Origin: JAVVEG01 sp032251455
Lineage (GTDB): Bacteria > Pseudomonadota > Gammaproteobacteria > Pseudomonadales > Pseudohongiellaceae
NCBI GenBank assembly: GCA_032251455.1
Contig: JAVVEG010000017.1
Span: forward strand, 1 to 64,000
Direction: 5' to 3'
Length of the DNA stretch: 64,000 bases
Positions 44,095 to 53,231 of the stretch are shown in pieces. Under the pieces are notes generated by a model that ran no database searches, was not told the origin of the DNA, and saw only the letters and a list, made by a program, of their open reading frames with translations. Every line of letters begins with the position of its first letter. The first letter of the stretch is position 1. The translations under genes and the position numbers were made by a program.

Positions 44095-46776
44095 TCATCC
44101 ATTGGAATGGATGCGCAAGAGTTCTACCAGTTCGGGAACGCAGGAGCCACAATTGGTGCCACAGCGAAGCTGCCTGCCAAGCGCGGTCACGGTTCTGGCG
44201 CCTGCCTGAATCGAGTCGATGATGGCCGACTGCTGAACCTGCAGGCAGCTGCATATTATTCTGCTATTGCTGGCGTCGTCATGTTGCTGGCTTACCAGCC
44301 GCCAGGAGTCTGGCCCTGGTTGATGCTGAAGAATGGTCTGCATGAAACCCGGGCCAGGCAGTGAGCCGGGTTCCCTGCTGGTGAATAGTCCAAAGCCGAG
44401 TTTGTCCTGCTCAGTGATGATGCAGTGCAGACGCCCTTGGCGGGAATCAAAGAATTCAATTTTCTCACCACTGATGCCAAGCTCATGCAGCCAGTTCCTG
44501 ACCCACTGGATAGGATCTGCGTCTGTGTCGGTCCCGGCGGCAAGTGCCAACAGGTAGGCCCAGCCTGCGGTCAACGGGATTCTGGCCCAATAGGGAAACG
44601 CGGTGACGTCGACCGGTGTGGTGCTGACACAGAGGAGCCACTGATCGACAGCAAGGTGTTGTATCTGGACACCGGCATACTTGCTTTCCGGTTGGCCCGA
44701 AACAGGGTCGACAATCGAGCTGATCAAGGTATTGACTACGGCTGCCGAGGCAAATTGCTGTGTCCAGTGTATTGGAATGAATAATTCACCATTGCGTTGT
44801 GCCGGATCTATCCTGGCCTGCAGCAACAACTCGCCGTGCTGATTATGGATGCGTACCAGGTCACCCTCTCGTATGCCGGTGCTCAGGGCATCTCTGGTGC
44901 TGAGGGCAACAAATGGGAACGGGCTGTGTAGCATCAGTTTTTCAGCTCTCCCGGTTCTGGTCATGGTATGCCATTGATCGCGCAGACGCCCGGTATTGAG
45001 CAGCCAGGGGTAGCGGTCAAGCTCTCTCGGTTTCGGTAAAGTTGCCTGCACCGGGACAAAACGAGCACGCTGATCAGGTGTATAAAACCGCCCGTCGGCA
45101 AGCAGGGTTTCGGTGCAGTGGTAGTCCTGGCCGCTAACCGGCCAGCGCAGTGGTTGCAGGCATGCGTATTCCGCGTTGCTCAGTTCAGCCAGTCCACCGA
45201 TATTGAATGCCCGCAAGGCGTTTTGTTCAAGGGTGTTTTCAAAACCTGAAAGCGCGGCATGTTCGCGGAAAATATCGGCAGGGCAGGTGTAGTGAAAGGC
45301 ATCGGTGTAGCCCAGACGCTTTGCCACCTGGGTGACAATCCACCAATCCGGTTGTGCCTCGCCGGGTGGCGGAATGAGCTGTCTTTGGCGGGAGATGCAG
45401 CGTTCGGAATTGGTCACGGTTCCGTCTTTTTCGGCCCAGCCGGCAGCGGGTAACAACACATGGGCATATGGGCTGGTATCAGTATCCTCGATACAATCAG
45501 AGACAACCACCAGTTCGCAGGCTTGCAGCGCCTGGTGCATACGGGATGATTCCGGCAGGCTGACCAGCGGGTTGGTGGCCATGATCCAGATTGCCTTGAT
45601 TTTGCCGCTGGCGATGGCATCAAACAGGGCGACAGCATTGAGCCCAGGGTTGCGGGCTATTGTCGGAGCCTGCCAGAAGCGACTCACGCGGTCGATATTC
45701 TCGGCTGAAAAATCCATGTGGGCAGCAAGCTGATTGGCCAGCCCCCCAACCTCCCGACCACCCATGGCATTGGGTTGTCCCGTGATCGAAAAGGGGCCCA
45801 TGCCCGGTTTGCCAATGCGCCCGGTAGCCAGATGACAGTTGATGATGGCATTGCCCTTATCCGTGCCGGTGGCAGATTGATTGATACCCTGCGAGTAGAA
45901 CGTCACGGTTTTGTCGGTGTCGGCAAACCAGCGGAAAAACTGTATCAACACCGACTCATCGAGTTCAGTGGCAGTTGCCACCGTTTCGATATCGGGACAG
46001 TCAGCCACAGCCTGGGCAAAATCACGGGTATGGTTTTGGATATAGGTTTCATCCAGACGCTGGTGCTGGTCAAGATAGGCAAGCAGACCGGTAAACAGAA
46101 AAGCATCGCTGCCTGGTGCCAGGGCCAGATGCAGGTCCGCAATTTCGCAGGTAGCTGTGCGCCGGGGATCAATGACAACAATTTTCATCTCGGGACGTTT
46201 TTGTTTTGCTGCCCGGATTCTTTGAAACAGGACTGGATGGGTCCAGGCGGCATTGGAGCCGGTGATCAACAACAGATCACAGATTTCCAGATCCTCGTAG
46301 CTGCAGGGCACAATATCGGCGCCAAAGGCACGCTTGTACGAGGCCACGGCCGAAGACATGCAAAGTCTTGAGTTGGTGTCCACATTGGCAGAGCCGATGA
46401 AGCCCTTCATGAGTTTATTGGCAACATAGTAGTCTTCGGTCAACAGTTGCCCGGAGAGATAAAACGCCACGGCATCAGGACCATGTTCGGCAATGATGCG
46501 CCTGAACCCAGAGGCAACCACGTCCAGAGCGGTATCCCAGTCTGTTCTGCAACCATGGAGTCTGGGATGTAGCAGCCTGCCCTGGGAGCCCAGGGTTGTA
46601 GCCAATGCTGAACCCTTGACGCAAAGTTTGCCCTGATTGGCCGGATGTGACTCATCGCCTCTGACCGCATTCAGGGTCAAACAAGAGTTGTCGGGACCAG
46701 CTTGCCGGAAGGCGGTCACGCCACAGCCCACACCACAATAGGGACAGGTGGTATTGATTGCAGAAGCCGCTGACAC
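44095..46776 (-). CDS. nasA: Assimilatory nitrate reductase catalytic subunit NasA
   Basis: An 893-residue molybdopterin oxidoreductase. The N-terminal 4Fe-4S site uses Cys11, Cys14, Cys18 and Cys52 (CPYCGVGCG and LCVKG). The bis-MGD domains follow (ATGRIGKPGMGPFSITGQPN). A C-terminal BFD-like [2Fe-2S] domain is fused (ICSCLQVQQSAIID, CGTNCGSC), as in Klebsiella NasA. There is no Tat signal, so it acts in the cytoplasm to reduce nitrate to nitrite. It is last in the operon after nirD. Confidence 0.95.
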   Translation of the reverse strand: MSAASAINTTCPYCGVGCGVTAFRQAGPDNSCLTLNAVRGDESHPANQGKLCVKGSALATTLGSQGRLLHPRLHGCRTDWDTALDVVASGFRRIIAEHGPDAVAFYLSGQLLTEDYYVANKLMKGFIGSANVDTNSRLCMSSAVASYKRAFGADIVPCSYEDLEICDLLLITGSNAAWTHPVLFQRIRAAKQKRPEMKIVVIDPRRTATCEIADLHLALAPGSDAFLFTGLLAYLDQHQRLDETYIQNHTRDFAQAVADCPDIETVATATELDESVLIQFFRWFADTDKTVTFYSQGINQSATGTDKGNAIINCHLATGRIGKPGMGPFSITGQPNAMGGREVGGLANQLAAHMDFSAENIDRVSRFWQAPTIARNPGLNAVALFDAIASGKIKAIWIMATNPLVSLPESSRMHQALQACELVVVSDCIEDTDTSPYAHVLLPAAGWAEKDGTVTNSERCISRQRQLIPPPGEAQPDWWIVTQVAKRLGYTDAFHYTCPADIFREHAALSGFENTLEQNALRAFNIGGLAELSNAEYACLQPLRWPVSGQDYHCTETLLADGRFYTPDQRARFVPVQATLPKPRELDRYPWLLNTGRLRDQWHTMTRTGRAEKLMLHSPFPFVALSTRDALSTGIREGDLVRIHNQHGELLLQARIDPAQRNGELFIPIHWTQQFASAAVVNTLISSIVDPVSGQPESKYAGVQIQHLAVDQWLLCVSTTPVDVTAFPYWARIPLTAGWAYLLALAAGTDTDADPIQWVRNWLHELGISGEKIEFFDSRQGRLHCIITEQDKLGFGLFTSREPGSLPGPGFMQTILQHQPGPDSWRLVSQQHDDASNSRIICSCLQVQQSAIIDSIQAGARTVTALGRQLRCGTNCGSCVPELVELLRIHSNG

Positions 46777-47142
46777 TCAACTGACTCCAGTATCAATGCT
46801 GACCGTACTGCCTGCCAATCTGACCGGGTAGACAGGCACGCAGACAGAAGGATTTTCCAGACATTTTCCGCTTAATAGTGAGAAGTGATGCTTGTAAAGC
46901 GGAGAAGCAACACAAAGCTGAGCATTGATATCGCCAACGATACCTCGGGATAACACATTGGCCTGGCCCAGTGGATCCCAGTTGCCTATGGCATACAGCG
47001 GCGGCGATTCCCTGGGCAGATAGAAAATCGCCACCTGGATGCCGTTTACCATGGCGCAAACCCCGGAGTTTTCCTGCAGGTCGGATTTTTTGATCAAGGC
47101 AATTGAGGTGATTTTCTGGTCTGTTTGCCGGAAGGTTTTCAT
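46777..47142 (-). CDS. nirD: Nitrite reductase small subunit NirD
   Basis: A 121-residue Rieske-fold protein that partners NirB. The region that would hold the Rieske cluster reads VASPLYKHHFSLLSGKCLE and lacks the CxH and CxxH pairs, as in other NirD proteins, so no cluster is expected. It lies between nirB and nasA; its stop directly abuts the nasA start. Confidence 0.9.
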   Translation of the reverse strand: MKTFRQTDQKITSIALIKKSDLQENSGVCAMVNGIQVAIFYLPRESPPLYAIGNWDPLGQANVLSRGIVGDINAQLCVASPLYKHHFSLLSGKCLENPSVCVPVYPVRLAGSTVSIDTGVS

Positions 47143-47187
47143 ATCGGGTACTCGCTGTTGACGGTTCTCTGCTTGCTGGCAGGGTTC

Positions 47188-49710
47188 TCAGGCACTGAAC
47201 ACTGCCTCTTTTTCATCCTTGCGTGCCGGTCTTGGCTGCCCGCGTTCCTGCACAAAAATGACAGTGCTGTCTGCCTGGTCGGTGTTGATGAACTCGCGGA
47301 AGCGCCGCATTTTTTCCTTGTCCCCGAGCGTGGTCTTCCATTCGCATTGATAGGTATTGAGCAAGGTCTGCATTTGTTGCTCCAGCTCTGCTGCCAGACC
47401 CAGCCGATCCTGGATGATGACATCCTGCAGATACGCCAGTCCGCCGTCGAGATTGTCCAGCCAGACCGAGGTACGCTGCAGCCGGTCAGCGGTACGGATA
47501 TAGAACATCAGGAAGCGATCAATGTAGCTGATCAGGGTGGCATCATCCAGATCGGTGGCAAACAGGTCGGCATGACGGGGGCGCATGCCGCCGTTGCCAC
47601 ACACATACAGATTCCAGCCTTTCTCGGTGGCGATTACACCAAAGTCCTTGGATTGAGCCTCGGCACATTCCCGGGTACAACCGGAAACAGCCGACTTGAT
47701 CTTGTGCGGGGAGCGAATGCCTTTATAGCGGTTCTCGATAAGAATGGCCATGCTTACACTGTCCTGGACGCCATAACGGCACCAGGTGCTGCCGACACAG
47801 GATTTTACCGTGCGCAAGGCCTTGCCATAGGCGTGCCCGGTTTCAAAACCGGCATCGATCAACTCCTGCCAGATTTTTGGCAACTGCTGCAGACGGGCGC
47901 CAAACATATCGATACGCTGGCCGCCGGTTATCTTGGTGTAGAGTTGATAATCACGCGCAATTTCACCGATACGAATCAATTTTTCCGGAGTGATTTCGCC
48001 GCCCGGAATGCGCGGAACAATCGAATAGCTGCCATCTTTTTGCATATTGGCCAGGAAAGTGTCGTTGGTATCCTGTAAAGGCACGTGGCGCCTGTCAAGA
48101 ATGTGTTCATTCCACAGGGAAGCAAAAATGGAGGCAACGGAAGGTTTACAGATATCACAGCCCCGACCCTTGCCGTGCTGGTCAATGAGCACATCAAATG
48201 ATTTGATCTCCTCCACTTGTATCAGGTGAAAGAGTTCCTGCCGGGTGAAGGCAAAATGTTCACACAGATGATTGTTGACCTCCACCCCACGCGTTTCCAG
48301 CTCCTGTTGCACCAGTGATTTCAGTAATGCGGCACACCCGCCACACCCACTGCTGGCACCCGTCAGCTCTTTGATCTCGGCAACCGAATGGCAGCCACTG
48401 TCAATGGCGGAGACAATCGCGGCCTTGGAAATATTCAGGCAGGAGCAAATGGTTGCTGTGGCAGGCAAGGCCCCGGCAGAAAGCACTGGACGTTCGCTGG
48501 CATCGCCGGGAAGAATCAGTGATTCGGCATTTTCGGGCAAAGCCATGCCATTCAGGTAATATTGCAGCAAGGAATCGTAGTCGCTGCAATCTCCGACCAG
48601 AACGGCACCCTTGAGGGTTTTGCCATCGGCACTGAGCACCAGTTTCTTGTAGACTCGTTCGCGATCGTTGGCGTACTGCAGGGTGATGGCATCCGGGGTG
48701 GCATTACCCTGAGAATCACCGATTGATCCCACATCAATCCCCAACAGTTTAAGTTTGGTGCTCATGTCAGCGCCCTGGAAGGAATGCGGTGAAGTGGTGA
48801 GCTGGCTGACTGCCGCATCAGCCATGCGGTACCCCGGAGCGACCAGACCGAAAATGCGGCCACCGAAGAGAGCACATTCTCCAATTGCGAAAATATCAGA
48901 GTCGCTGCTGCGGCAATGGTAATCAATGACAATGCCACCGCGTTCGCCGACTTCCAGTCCGGCTGTCCGGGCAAGCTGGTCATTGGGACGGATACCGGCC
49001 GAGAATACGATCATATCGGTTTCCAGACAGGTGCTGTCAGCAAAGTCCATGCGCAAGCGATGATCAGTACCGGGGCCTATGCACTGGGTTGCCTTGCTGG
49101 TGTGGACGTGAACGCCCGTCTCACTCACCATTGCCTGCAGCATGCGGCTGCCACCCTGGTCCAGTTGCACATTCATCAGGCCGGTAGCAAACTCGACGAC
49201 ATGAGTGTCCAGCCCCAGGTTCTTGAGCGCATTGGCGCATTCCAGGCCCAACAGTCCTCCGCCGACGACAACACCTTTACGGGCATCTTTTGCATGTGCC
49301 TTGATGGCGCCCAGATCATCGATGGTGCGGTAGCTCAGGCAGCCGGGCAATTCCTTGCCGGGAATCGGCGGGATGAAAGCATAGGAGCCGGTTGCCAGCA
49401 CCAGTTTGTCGTAGCTGAAAGTGCGCCCGAGAGAAGTGGTGACAGTTTTTCCGGCACGATCAATATGGGTGACCGGGTCACCGAAATGGGCTTCAATCCC
49501 AAGTTGCTTATAGTGTTCACGGGTGGTCAGAGCCAGGGATTCAGGATTCTTGCCATTGAAAACCTCGGAAAGATGGACACGGTCGTAGGCCGGACGAGGT
49601 TCGCCTCCGATCACAGTGATGTGCAGATCGGGGCGCTTGGTATGCAGTTGTTCGACATAGTAGTGCCCTACCATGCCATTACCTATTACCAGAATACGCT
49701 GACTTGTCAT
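47188..49710 (-). CDS. nirB: NAD(P)H-dependent assimilatory nitrite reductase large subunit NirB
   Basis: An 840-residue enzyme that reduces nitrite to ammonia. The N-terminal FAD/NADH domain has ILVIGNGMVGHYYVEQL. A BFD-like [2Fe-2S] domain follows (TICSCLNISKAAIV, SGCGGCAALL). The C-terminal sirohaem/4Fe-4S domain has CVGSTWCRYG and SGCTRECAEAQ. I chose the ATG at 49710 rather than the TTG at 49716; GGGGGAA lies about 8 nt upstream. Confidence 0.95.
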   Translation of the reverse strand: MTSQRILVIGNGMVGHYYVEQLHTKRPDLHITVIGGEPRPAYDRVHLSEVFNGKNPESLALTTREHYKQLGIEAHFGDPVTHIDRAGKTVTTSLGRTFSYDKLVLATGSYAFIPPIPGKELPGCLSYRTIDDLGAIKAHAKDARKGVVVGGGLLGLECANALKNLGLDTHVVEFATGLMNVQLDQGGSRMLQAMVSETGVHVHTSKATQCIGPGTDHRLRMDFADSTCLETDMIVFSAGIRPNDQLARTAGLEVGERGGIVIDYHCRSSDSDIFAIGECALFGGRIFGLVAPGYRMADAAVSQLTTSPHSFQGADMSTKLKLLGIDVGSIGDSQGNATPDAITLQYANDRERVYKKLVLSADGKTLKGAVLVGDCSDYDSLLQYYLNGMALPENAESLILPGDASERPVLSAGALPATATICSCLNISKAAIVSAIDSGCHSVAEIKELTGASSGCGGCAALLKSLVQQELETRGVEVNNHLCEHFAFTRQELFHLIQVEEIKSFDVLIDQHGKGRGCDICKPSVASIFASLWNEHILDRRHVPLQDTNDTFLANMQKDGSYSIVPRIPGGEITPEKLIRIGEIARDYQLYTKITGGQRIDMFGARLQQLPKIWQELIDAGFETGHAYGKALRTVKSCVGSTWCRYGVQDSVSMAILIENRYKGIRSPHKIKSAVSGCTRECAEAQSKDFGVIATEKGWNLYVCGNGGMRPRHADLFATDLDDATLISYIDRFLMFYIRTADRLQRTSVWLDNLDGGLAYLQDVIIQDRLGLAAELEQQMQTLLNTYQCEWKTTLGDKEKMRRFREFINTDQADSTVIFVQERGQPRPARKDEKEAVFSA

Positions 49711-49756
49711 TGCCAAAATTCCCCCATGTGTTTGTTTACCGAAACGGAAAGGCTGT

Positions 49757-50623
49757 TTATGCGGCCTTGTTCCGGTTATTGATGGTTTGGGCAGTCATGC
49801 CGAGAGGAGCGGATAGCTTTTTTTCATGATTGTCTGCAGCTGGAAATTTATGCCGGGAATACAGGAATTGCAGCACTTCATGCCGGGCATGAATAAAGTC
49901 CCTGTCTTCAGCCAGGGCCAGGCGGTCACGCGGGCGTGGCAGAGACACATTCAAAATCTCGCCAATGCTGGCGGCCGGGCCATTGCTCATCATGACGATG
50001 CGATCCGAGAGCAATACAGCTTCATCAACATCATGGGTAATCATCACGACAGTTGTGCCTGAATTGCGATGGATTTCCATCAATGAGTCCTGAAGATGCG
50101 CCCGGGTCAGAGCGTCAAGTGCACCAAAAGGTTCATCCATCAACAGTACCTTCGGTTGCATGGCCAGGCAGCGGGCAATGCCGACACGCTGTTTCATGCC
50201 ACCGGAAATTTCGTGAGGTAATTTATCGGCAGCATGCTGCATATGCACCAATTCCAGATTGTGCAGAATCCATGCCGCCATCTCGGCCCGAGTCTTGCGC
50301 TTGCGAAAAACCTGTTTTACGCCCAGGGCAACATTCTCGTACACGCTGAGCCAGGGCAGCAGAGCATGATTCTGAAAGACAACTGCCCGGTCAGGGCTTG
50401 GGGAGTTGACCTCCTTGCCCTGCAAAATAACCCCACCAGTCGTGGCCTGATACAGGCCGGAAATGATATTGAGCACAGTGGATTTACCACAGCCGGAATG
50501 GCCAATCAACGAAATGAATTCACCCTTGTCCACCTTCAGGTTGACATTGCACAAGGCCTGAAACACCTTGCCGTCAGTATTGAAACTCATACCAATATTG
50601 CTAAGTTCCAGATAGGCCTGCAT
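49757..50623 (-). CDS. nrtD: Nitrate ABC transporter ATP-binding protein NrtD
   Basis: A 288-residue ABC ATPase of the nitrate/sulfonate/taurine type with Walker A IGHSGCGKST, signature EISGGMKQRVGIAR and Walker B VLLMDEPFGALD. There is no fused binding domain, so it is NrtD rather than NrtC. It starts 11 nt after nrtB and precedes nirB. Confidence 0.92.
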   Translation of the reverse strand: MQAYLELSNIGMSFNTDGKVFQALCNVNLKVDKGEFISLIGHSGCGKSTVLNIISGLYQATTGGVILQGKEVNSPSPDRAVVFQNHALLPWLSVYENVALGVKQVFRKRKTRAEMAAWILHNLELVHMQHAADKLPHEISGGMKQRVGIARCLAMQPKVLLMDEPFGALDALTRAHLQDSLMEIHRNSGTTVVMITHDVDEAVLLSDRIVMMSNGPAASIGEILNVSLPRPRDRLALAEDRDFIHARHEVLQFLYSRHKFPAADNHEKKLSAPLGMTAQTINNRNKAA

Positions 50624-50634
50624 TCAATCTCTCC

Positions 50635-51603
50635 TTACCGCAATACGGTAGTTTTATCCCAGCTCATCCTGCGTTGCAGGAGCAGCATGAACCTGTCCAG
50701 CAACAAACCGATCAGACCGATGACAAGAACTGCCACCATGATTCTTCCCAATGAATCAGAACTTCCATTCTGGAATTCATCCCAGATGAATTTTCCCAAC
50801 CCTGGATTCTGGGCCAGCATCTCGGCTGCAATCAGTACCATCCAGCCAGTGGCCAGTGACAGGCGCATCCCGGTAAAAATCATGGGCATGGCCGAGGGCA
50901 GCACAATCTTCTGGATATGGCGCAGGGCTGGCAGTTGAATGACCCGGCTGACATTGATCAGGTCTTTATCAACACTGGTCACACCAACAATGGTATTGAT
51001 GACAGTTGGCCACAGACAGCAAAGCGCTACAGTGATGGCGGAAGTGACAAAGGATTTACTGAATAGAGGTTGATCAACCACATACATCGCGCTTACCACC
51101 ATGGTAACCAGGGGCAGCCAGGCCAGTGGCGATACCGGCTTGAACAGTTGAATGATTGGGTTGACGGCGCTGTACAGGGTTTCGCTCAAACCACAGGCAA
51201 TTCCCAGTGGGATGGCAACAAGCATGGCAAGTAAAAAACCGACAGTGACGGTAATCAGACTGGTGATGATCTGGTCAACAAAGGTTGGCCTTCCGGTATA
51301 ACTGCGGATACGGATTTCTGCCGTGGGATCCTGGGCCAGAATATCCGCATTGCGTTCGCTCTGGCGTTGGTAAAATGCAGTTTCGCGCTCGATTTCACGG
51401 ATATGTTCCGCCCGCAGGTTCTGTATCTGTTCCCAGACCTGAACCGGACCGGGAAACTGACCCAGGGAGGTGTCTATGCGGTTGGCACTGATTTGCCAAA
51501 GACCGGCGAATGTCAGCATTCCAATACCGACCAGGGTCAGGGTTCGCAGCATCCTGCGCTTGAACATCGCGCCAGTTTGCCAGTTCAACTCAAAGAGTTT
51601 CAT
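50635..51603 (-). CDS. nrtB: Nitrate ABC transporter permease NrtB
   Basis: A 322-residue permease with an N-terminal membrane segment and five more in the BPD_transp_1 domain (about residues 120-315). The coupling-helix region VDKDLINVSRVIQLPALRH is typical for the nitrate/taurine group. Its start overlaps the nrtA stop by 14 nt, so translation is probably coupled. Confidence 0.92.
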   Translation of the reverse strand: MKLFELNWQTGAMFKRRMLRTLTLVGIGMLTFAGLWQISANRIDTSLGQFPGPVQVWEQIQNLRAEHIREIERETAFYQRQSERNADILAQDPTAEIRIRSYTGRPTFVDQIITSLITVTVGFLLAMLVAIPLGIACGLSETLYSAVNPIIQLFKPVSPLAWLPLVTMVVSAMYVVDQPLFSKSFVTSAITVALCCLWPTVINTIVGVTSVDKDLINVSRVIQLPALRHIQKIVLPSAMPMIFTGMRLSLATGWMVLIAAEMLAQNPGLGKFIWDEFQNGSSDSLGRIMVAVLVIGLIGLLLDRFMLLLQRRMSWDKTTVLR

Positions 51604-52960
51604 CTTTCAATCCGATAGTGAGTGAGTTCAGGTAGGCATTGGGTTTGTTGCCATCGAAGGGAATGCCATCGATGAATTCGGTCTGCACAGGCTTGAATCC
51701 GGTTTCCACGGCAAAGTCGGGGAAATCGTCGCTGGACATCAGTCCTTCTTCGATCAGGGCTTCAGCAGCCTGTTGATAAATTTCCGGCAGATAGACGCTT
51801 TTGGCAATCTGTTTATACCAGTCATCAGTTTGTGTCTGTGGTATCTGGCCCCATCGTCGCATTTGAGTCAGATACCAGATGGCATCTGAATAGTACGGGT
51901 ATGTGGCGTGGTGGCGGAAAAACACGTTGAAATCGGGTATCTGGCGCTTGTCGCCAGGCTCATACTCGAAAGTACCCGTCATGGAGTTGGCGATGACCTG
52001 GTAATCGGCACCGACATATTCACTGCGGGAAAGAATTCTGGCGGCTTCCTCCCGGTTGGCGTTGTTGTTTTCATCCAGCCATTTCCCTGCCCGCAACATG
52101 GCCTTGACCAGCCTGATGGTGGTATTCGGGTTTTCTTCCGTAAAGCGCTTGCTCAAACCCAGGACTTTTTCCGGATTGTTCTTCCATATTTCATAGTCAG
52201 TGATTACGGGGACGCCAATCCCCATGAACACGGCCTGCTGGTTCCAGGGTTCCCCTACGCTGTACCCGAGGATGGTGCCTGCATCCATGGTTGCCGGCAT
52301 TTGCGGTGGGGGGACCACCGACAGCAGGACTTCTGCAGACAGTGTGCCGGAAGTATCTCCCTTGTGGGGCGCGTAATAACCAGGATGAATGCCACCCGCT
52401 GCCAGCCAGTAGCGCAATTCGTAGTTATGTGTGGAGACAGGGAATACCATGCCCATATTAAAGGGAATGCCATTGTTCCGGTAATTATCGACAACAGGCT
52501 TCAGGTACCTGGCACTGATGGGCAGTACCGGTTTCCCTTCCGCCATCGGCAGCTGTGTCCGCAGGTGTGTCCAGATTTCATTGGACACAGTGATGGCATT
52601 GCCATTCAGATCCATACTCAGCGGGGTAACAATATGGGCTTCGGTACCATAGCCGATGGTTGCAGCGAGTGGCTGTCCGGCCAGCATATGGGCAGCATCG
52701 AGCTGACCATCGATAAGCCCGTCAAGCAGCACTTTCCAGTTGGCTTGAGGCATCAGGGTGACGTACAGACCTTCATCTTCAAAGAAACCCTTCTCATAGG
52801 CTATGGCAAGAGGTGCCATATCAGTCAGTTTGATGAAACCAAGGGTCAATTCATCTTTTTCAGGCAAACCGACATCAGCCTGCACGATTCTTATACCGAG
52901 CAAGCCACAGGCGAGAAGAATGTTTCGCAATGAATCAAATGACGTTGCCAGGCTCTTCAT
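51590..52960 (-). CDS. nrtA: Nitrate ABC transporter substrate-binding protein NrtA
   Basis: A 456-residue binding protein of the NrtA/CmpA family. The nitrate-pocket region (LTLGFIKLTDMAPLAIAYEK, then DGLIDGQLDAAHMLAGQPL) is conserved. A signal-like segment (NILLACGLLGIRIVQA) leads to export, with a possible lipidation Cys in LLAC. I placed the start at 52960, where GGAG lies 5 nt upstream; a longer frame begins inside the leader terminator. It is first in the nrtA-nrtB-nrtD-nirB-nirD-nasA operon. Confidence 0.94.
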   Translation of the reverse strand: MKSLATSFDSLRNILLACGLLGIRIVQADVGLPEKDELTLGFIKLTDMAPLAIAYEKGFFEDEGLYVTLMPQANWKVLLDGLIDGQLDAAHMLAGQPLAATIGYGTEAHIVTPLSMDLNGNAITVSNEIWTHLRTQLPMAEGKPVLPISARYLKPVVDNYRNNGIPFNMGMVFPVSTHNYELRYWLAAGGIHPGYYAPHKGDTSGTLSAEVLLSVVPPPQMPATMDAGTILGYSVGEPWNQQAVFMGIGVPVITDYEIWKNNPEKVLGLSKRFTEENPNTTIRLVKAMLRAGKWLDENNNANREEAARILSRSEYVGADYQVIANSMTGTFEYEPGDKRQIPDFNVFFRHHATYPYYSDAIWYLTQMRRWGQIPQTQTDDWYKQIAKSVYLPEIYQQAAEALIEEGLMSSDDFPDFAVETGFKPVQTEFIDGIPFDGNKPNAYLNSLTIGLKDETL

Positions 52961-52988
52961 GATCTCTCCATACCGATAATTGCTGCCC

Positions 52989-53026
52989 AAAAAAAAGCCC
53001 ACGAGCTGCTTGGCAGCTACGTGGGC
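52989..53026 (-). terminator. Intrinsic terminator in the nrtA leader
   Basis: On the minus strand GCCCACG, a bulged T and AGCTGC pair with GCAGCT and CGTGGGC around a CAA loop, followed by eight T residues. It stands only about 29 nt before the nrtA ATG, so it would stop transcription before the operon unless overridden. It is the expected target of NasT antitermination. Confidence 0.9.
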
Positions 53027-53036
53027 AACATTACCC
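53023..53036 (-). promoter_or_regulatory. ANTAR-type hairpin overlapping the nrtA leader terminator
   Basis: On the minus strand GGGT, the loop AATGTT and GCCC form a short hairpin with a six-base loop that has A at position 1 and G at position 4, the ANTAR recognition rule. Its 3' arm (GCCC, 53023-53026) is the first part of the terminator's 5' arm, so the two folds exclude each other. A longer helix lies upstream (53039-53071). I cannot fix the first of the two hairpins ANTAR proteins usually need. Confidence 0.75.
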
Positions 53037-53112
53037 GTGAATGGAAGACGGGAGGGAGTATCTTTCCATTCTCGTTGGCTCAGTCAAAGTAACCAAAGCC
53101 TTGATCAATACA

Positions 53113-53130
53113 ATGCACATGGCGTGCCAA
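53113..53130 (-). promoter_or_regulatory. Sigma-54 promoter of the nrtA operon
   Basis: The minus strand reads TTGGCACGCCATGTGCAT, with GG and GC separated by exactly 10 nt as required for -24/-12 elements, and a perfect TTGGCACG half. The start site would be near 53103, giving a leader of about 140 nt that contains the ANTAR hairpin and terminator. Confidence 0.8.
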
Positions 53131-53204
53131 CTCGTGATTTTCCTGGCCAGGCCGGGTTCCATGCGATTTATTCTGCACTGGACAACAATAAAACCTGAAA
53201 GACC

Positions 53205-53219
53205 GCACCAAAGTGGCGC
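53205..53219. promoter_or_regulatory. NtrC-like enhancer site
   Basis: GCACCAAAGTGGCGC matches the NtrC consensus GCAC, five bases, TGGTGC at all but one of the specified positions. It is centred about 110 bp upstream of the predicted sigma-54 start, a normal enhancer distance. It suggests nitrogen-limitation control in addition to nitrate antitermination. Confidence 0.6.
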
Positions 53220-53231
53220 GCTGGGTTTATT

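Noticed and set aside
46777..47142. NirD as a broken Rieske protein lacking its cluster ligands
   Set aside because: NirD proteins in general keep the Rieske fold without the cluster, so the absence of cysteine and histidine pairs is normal.
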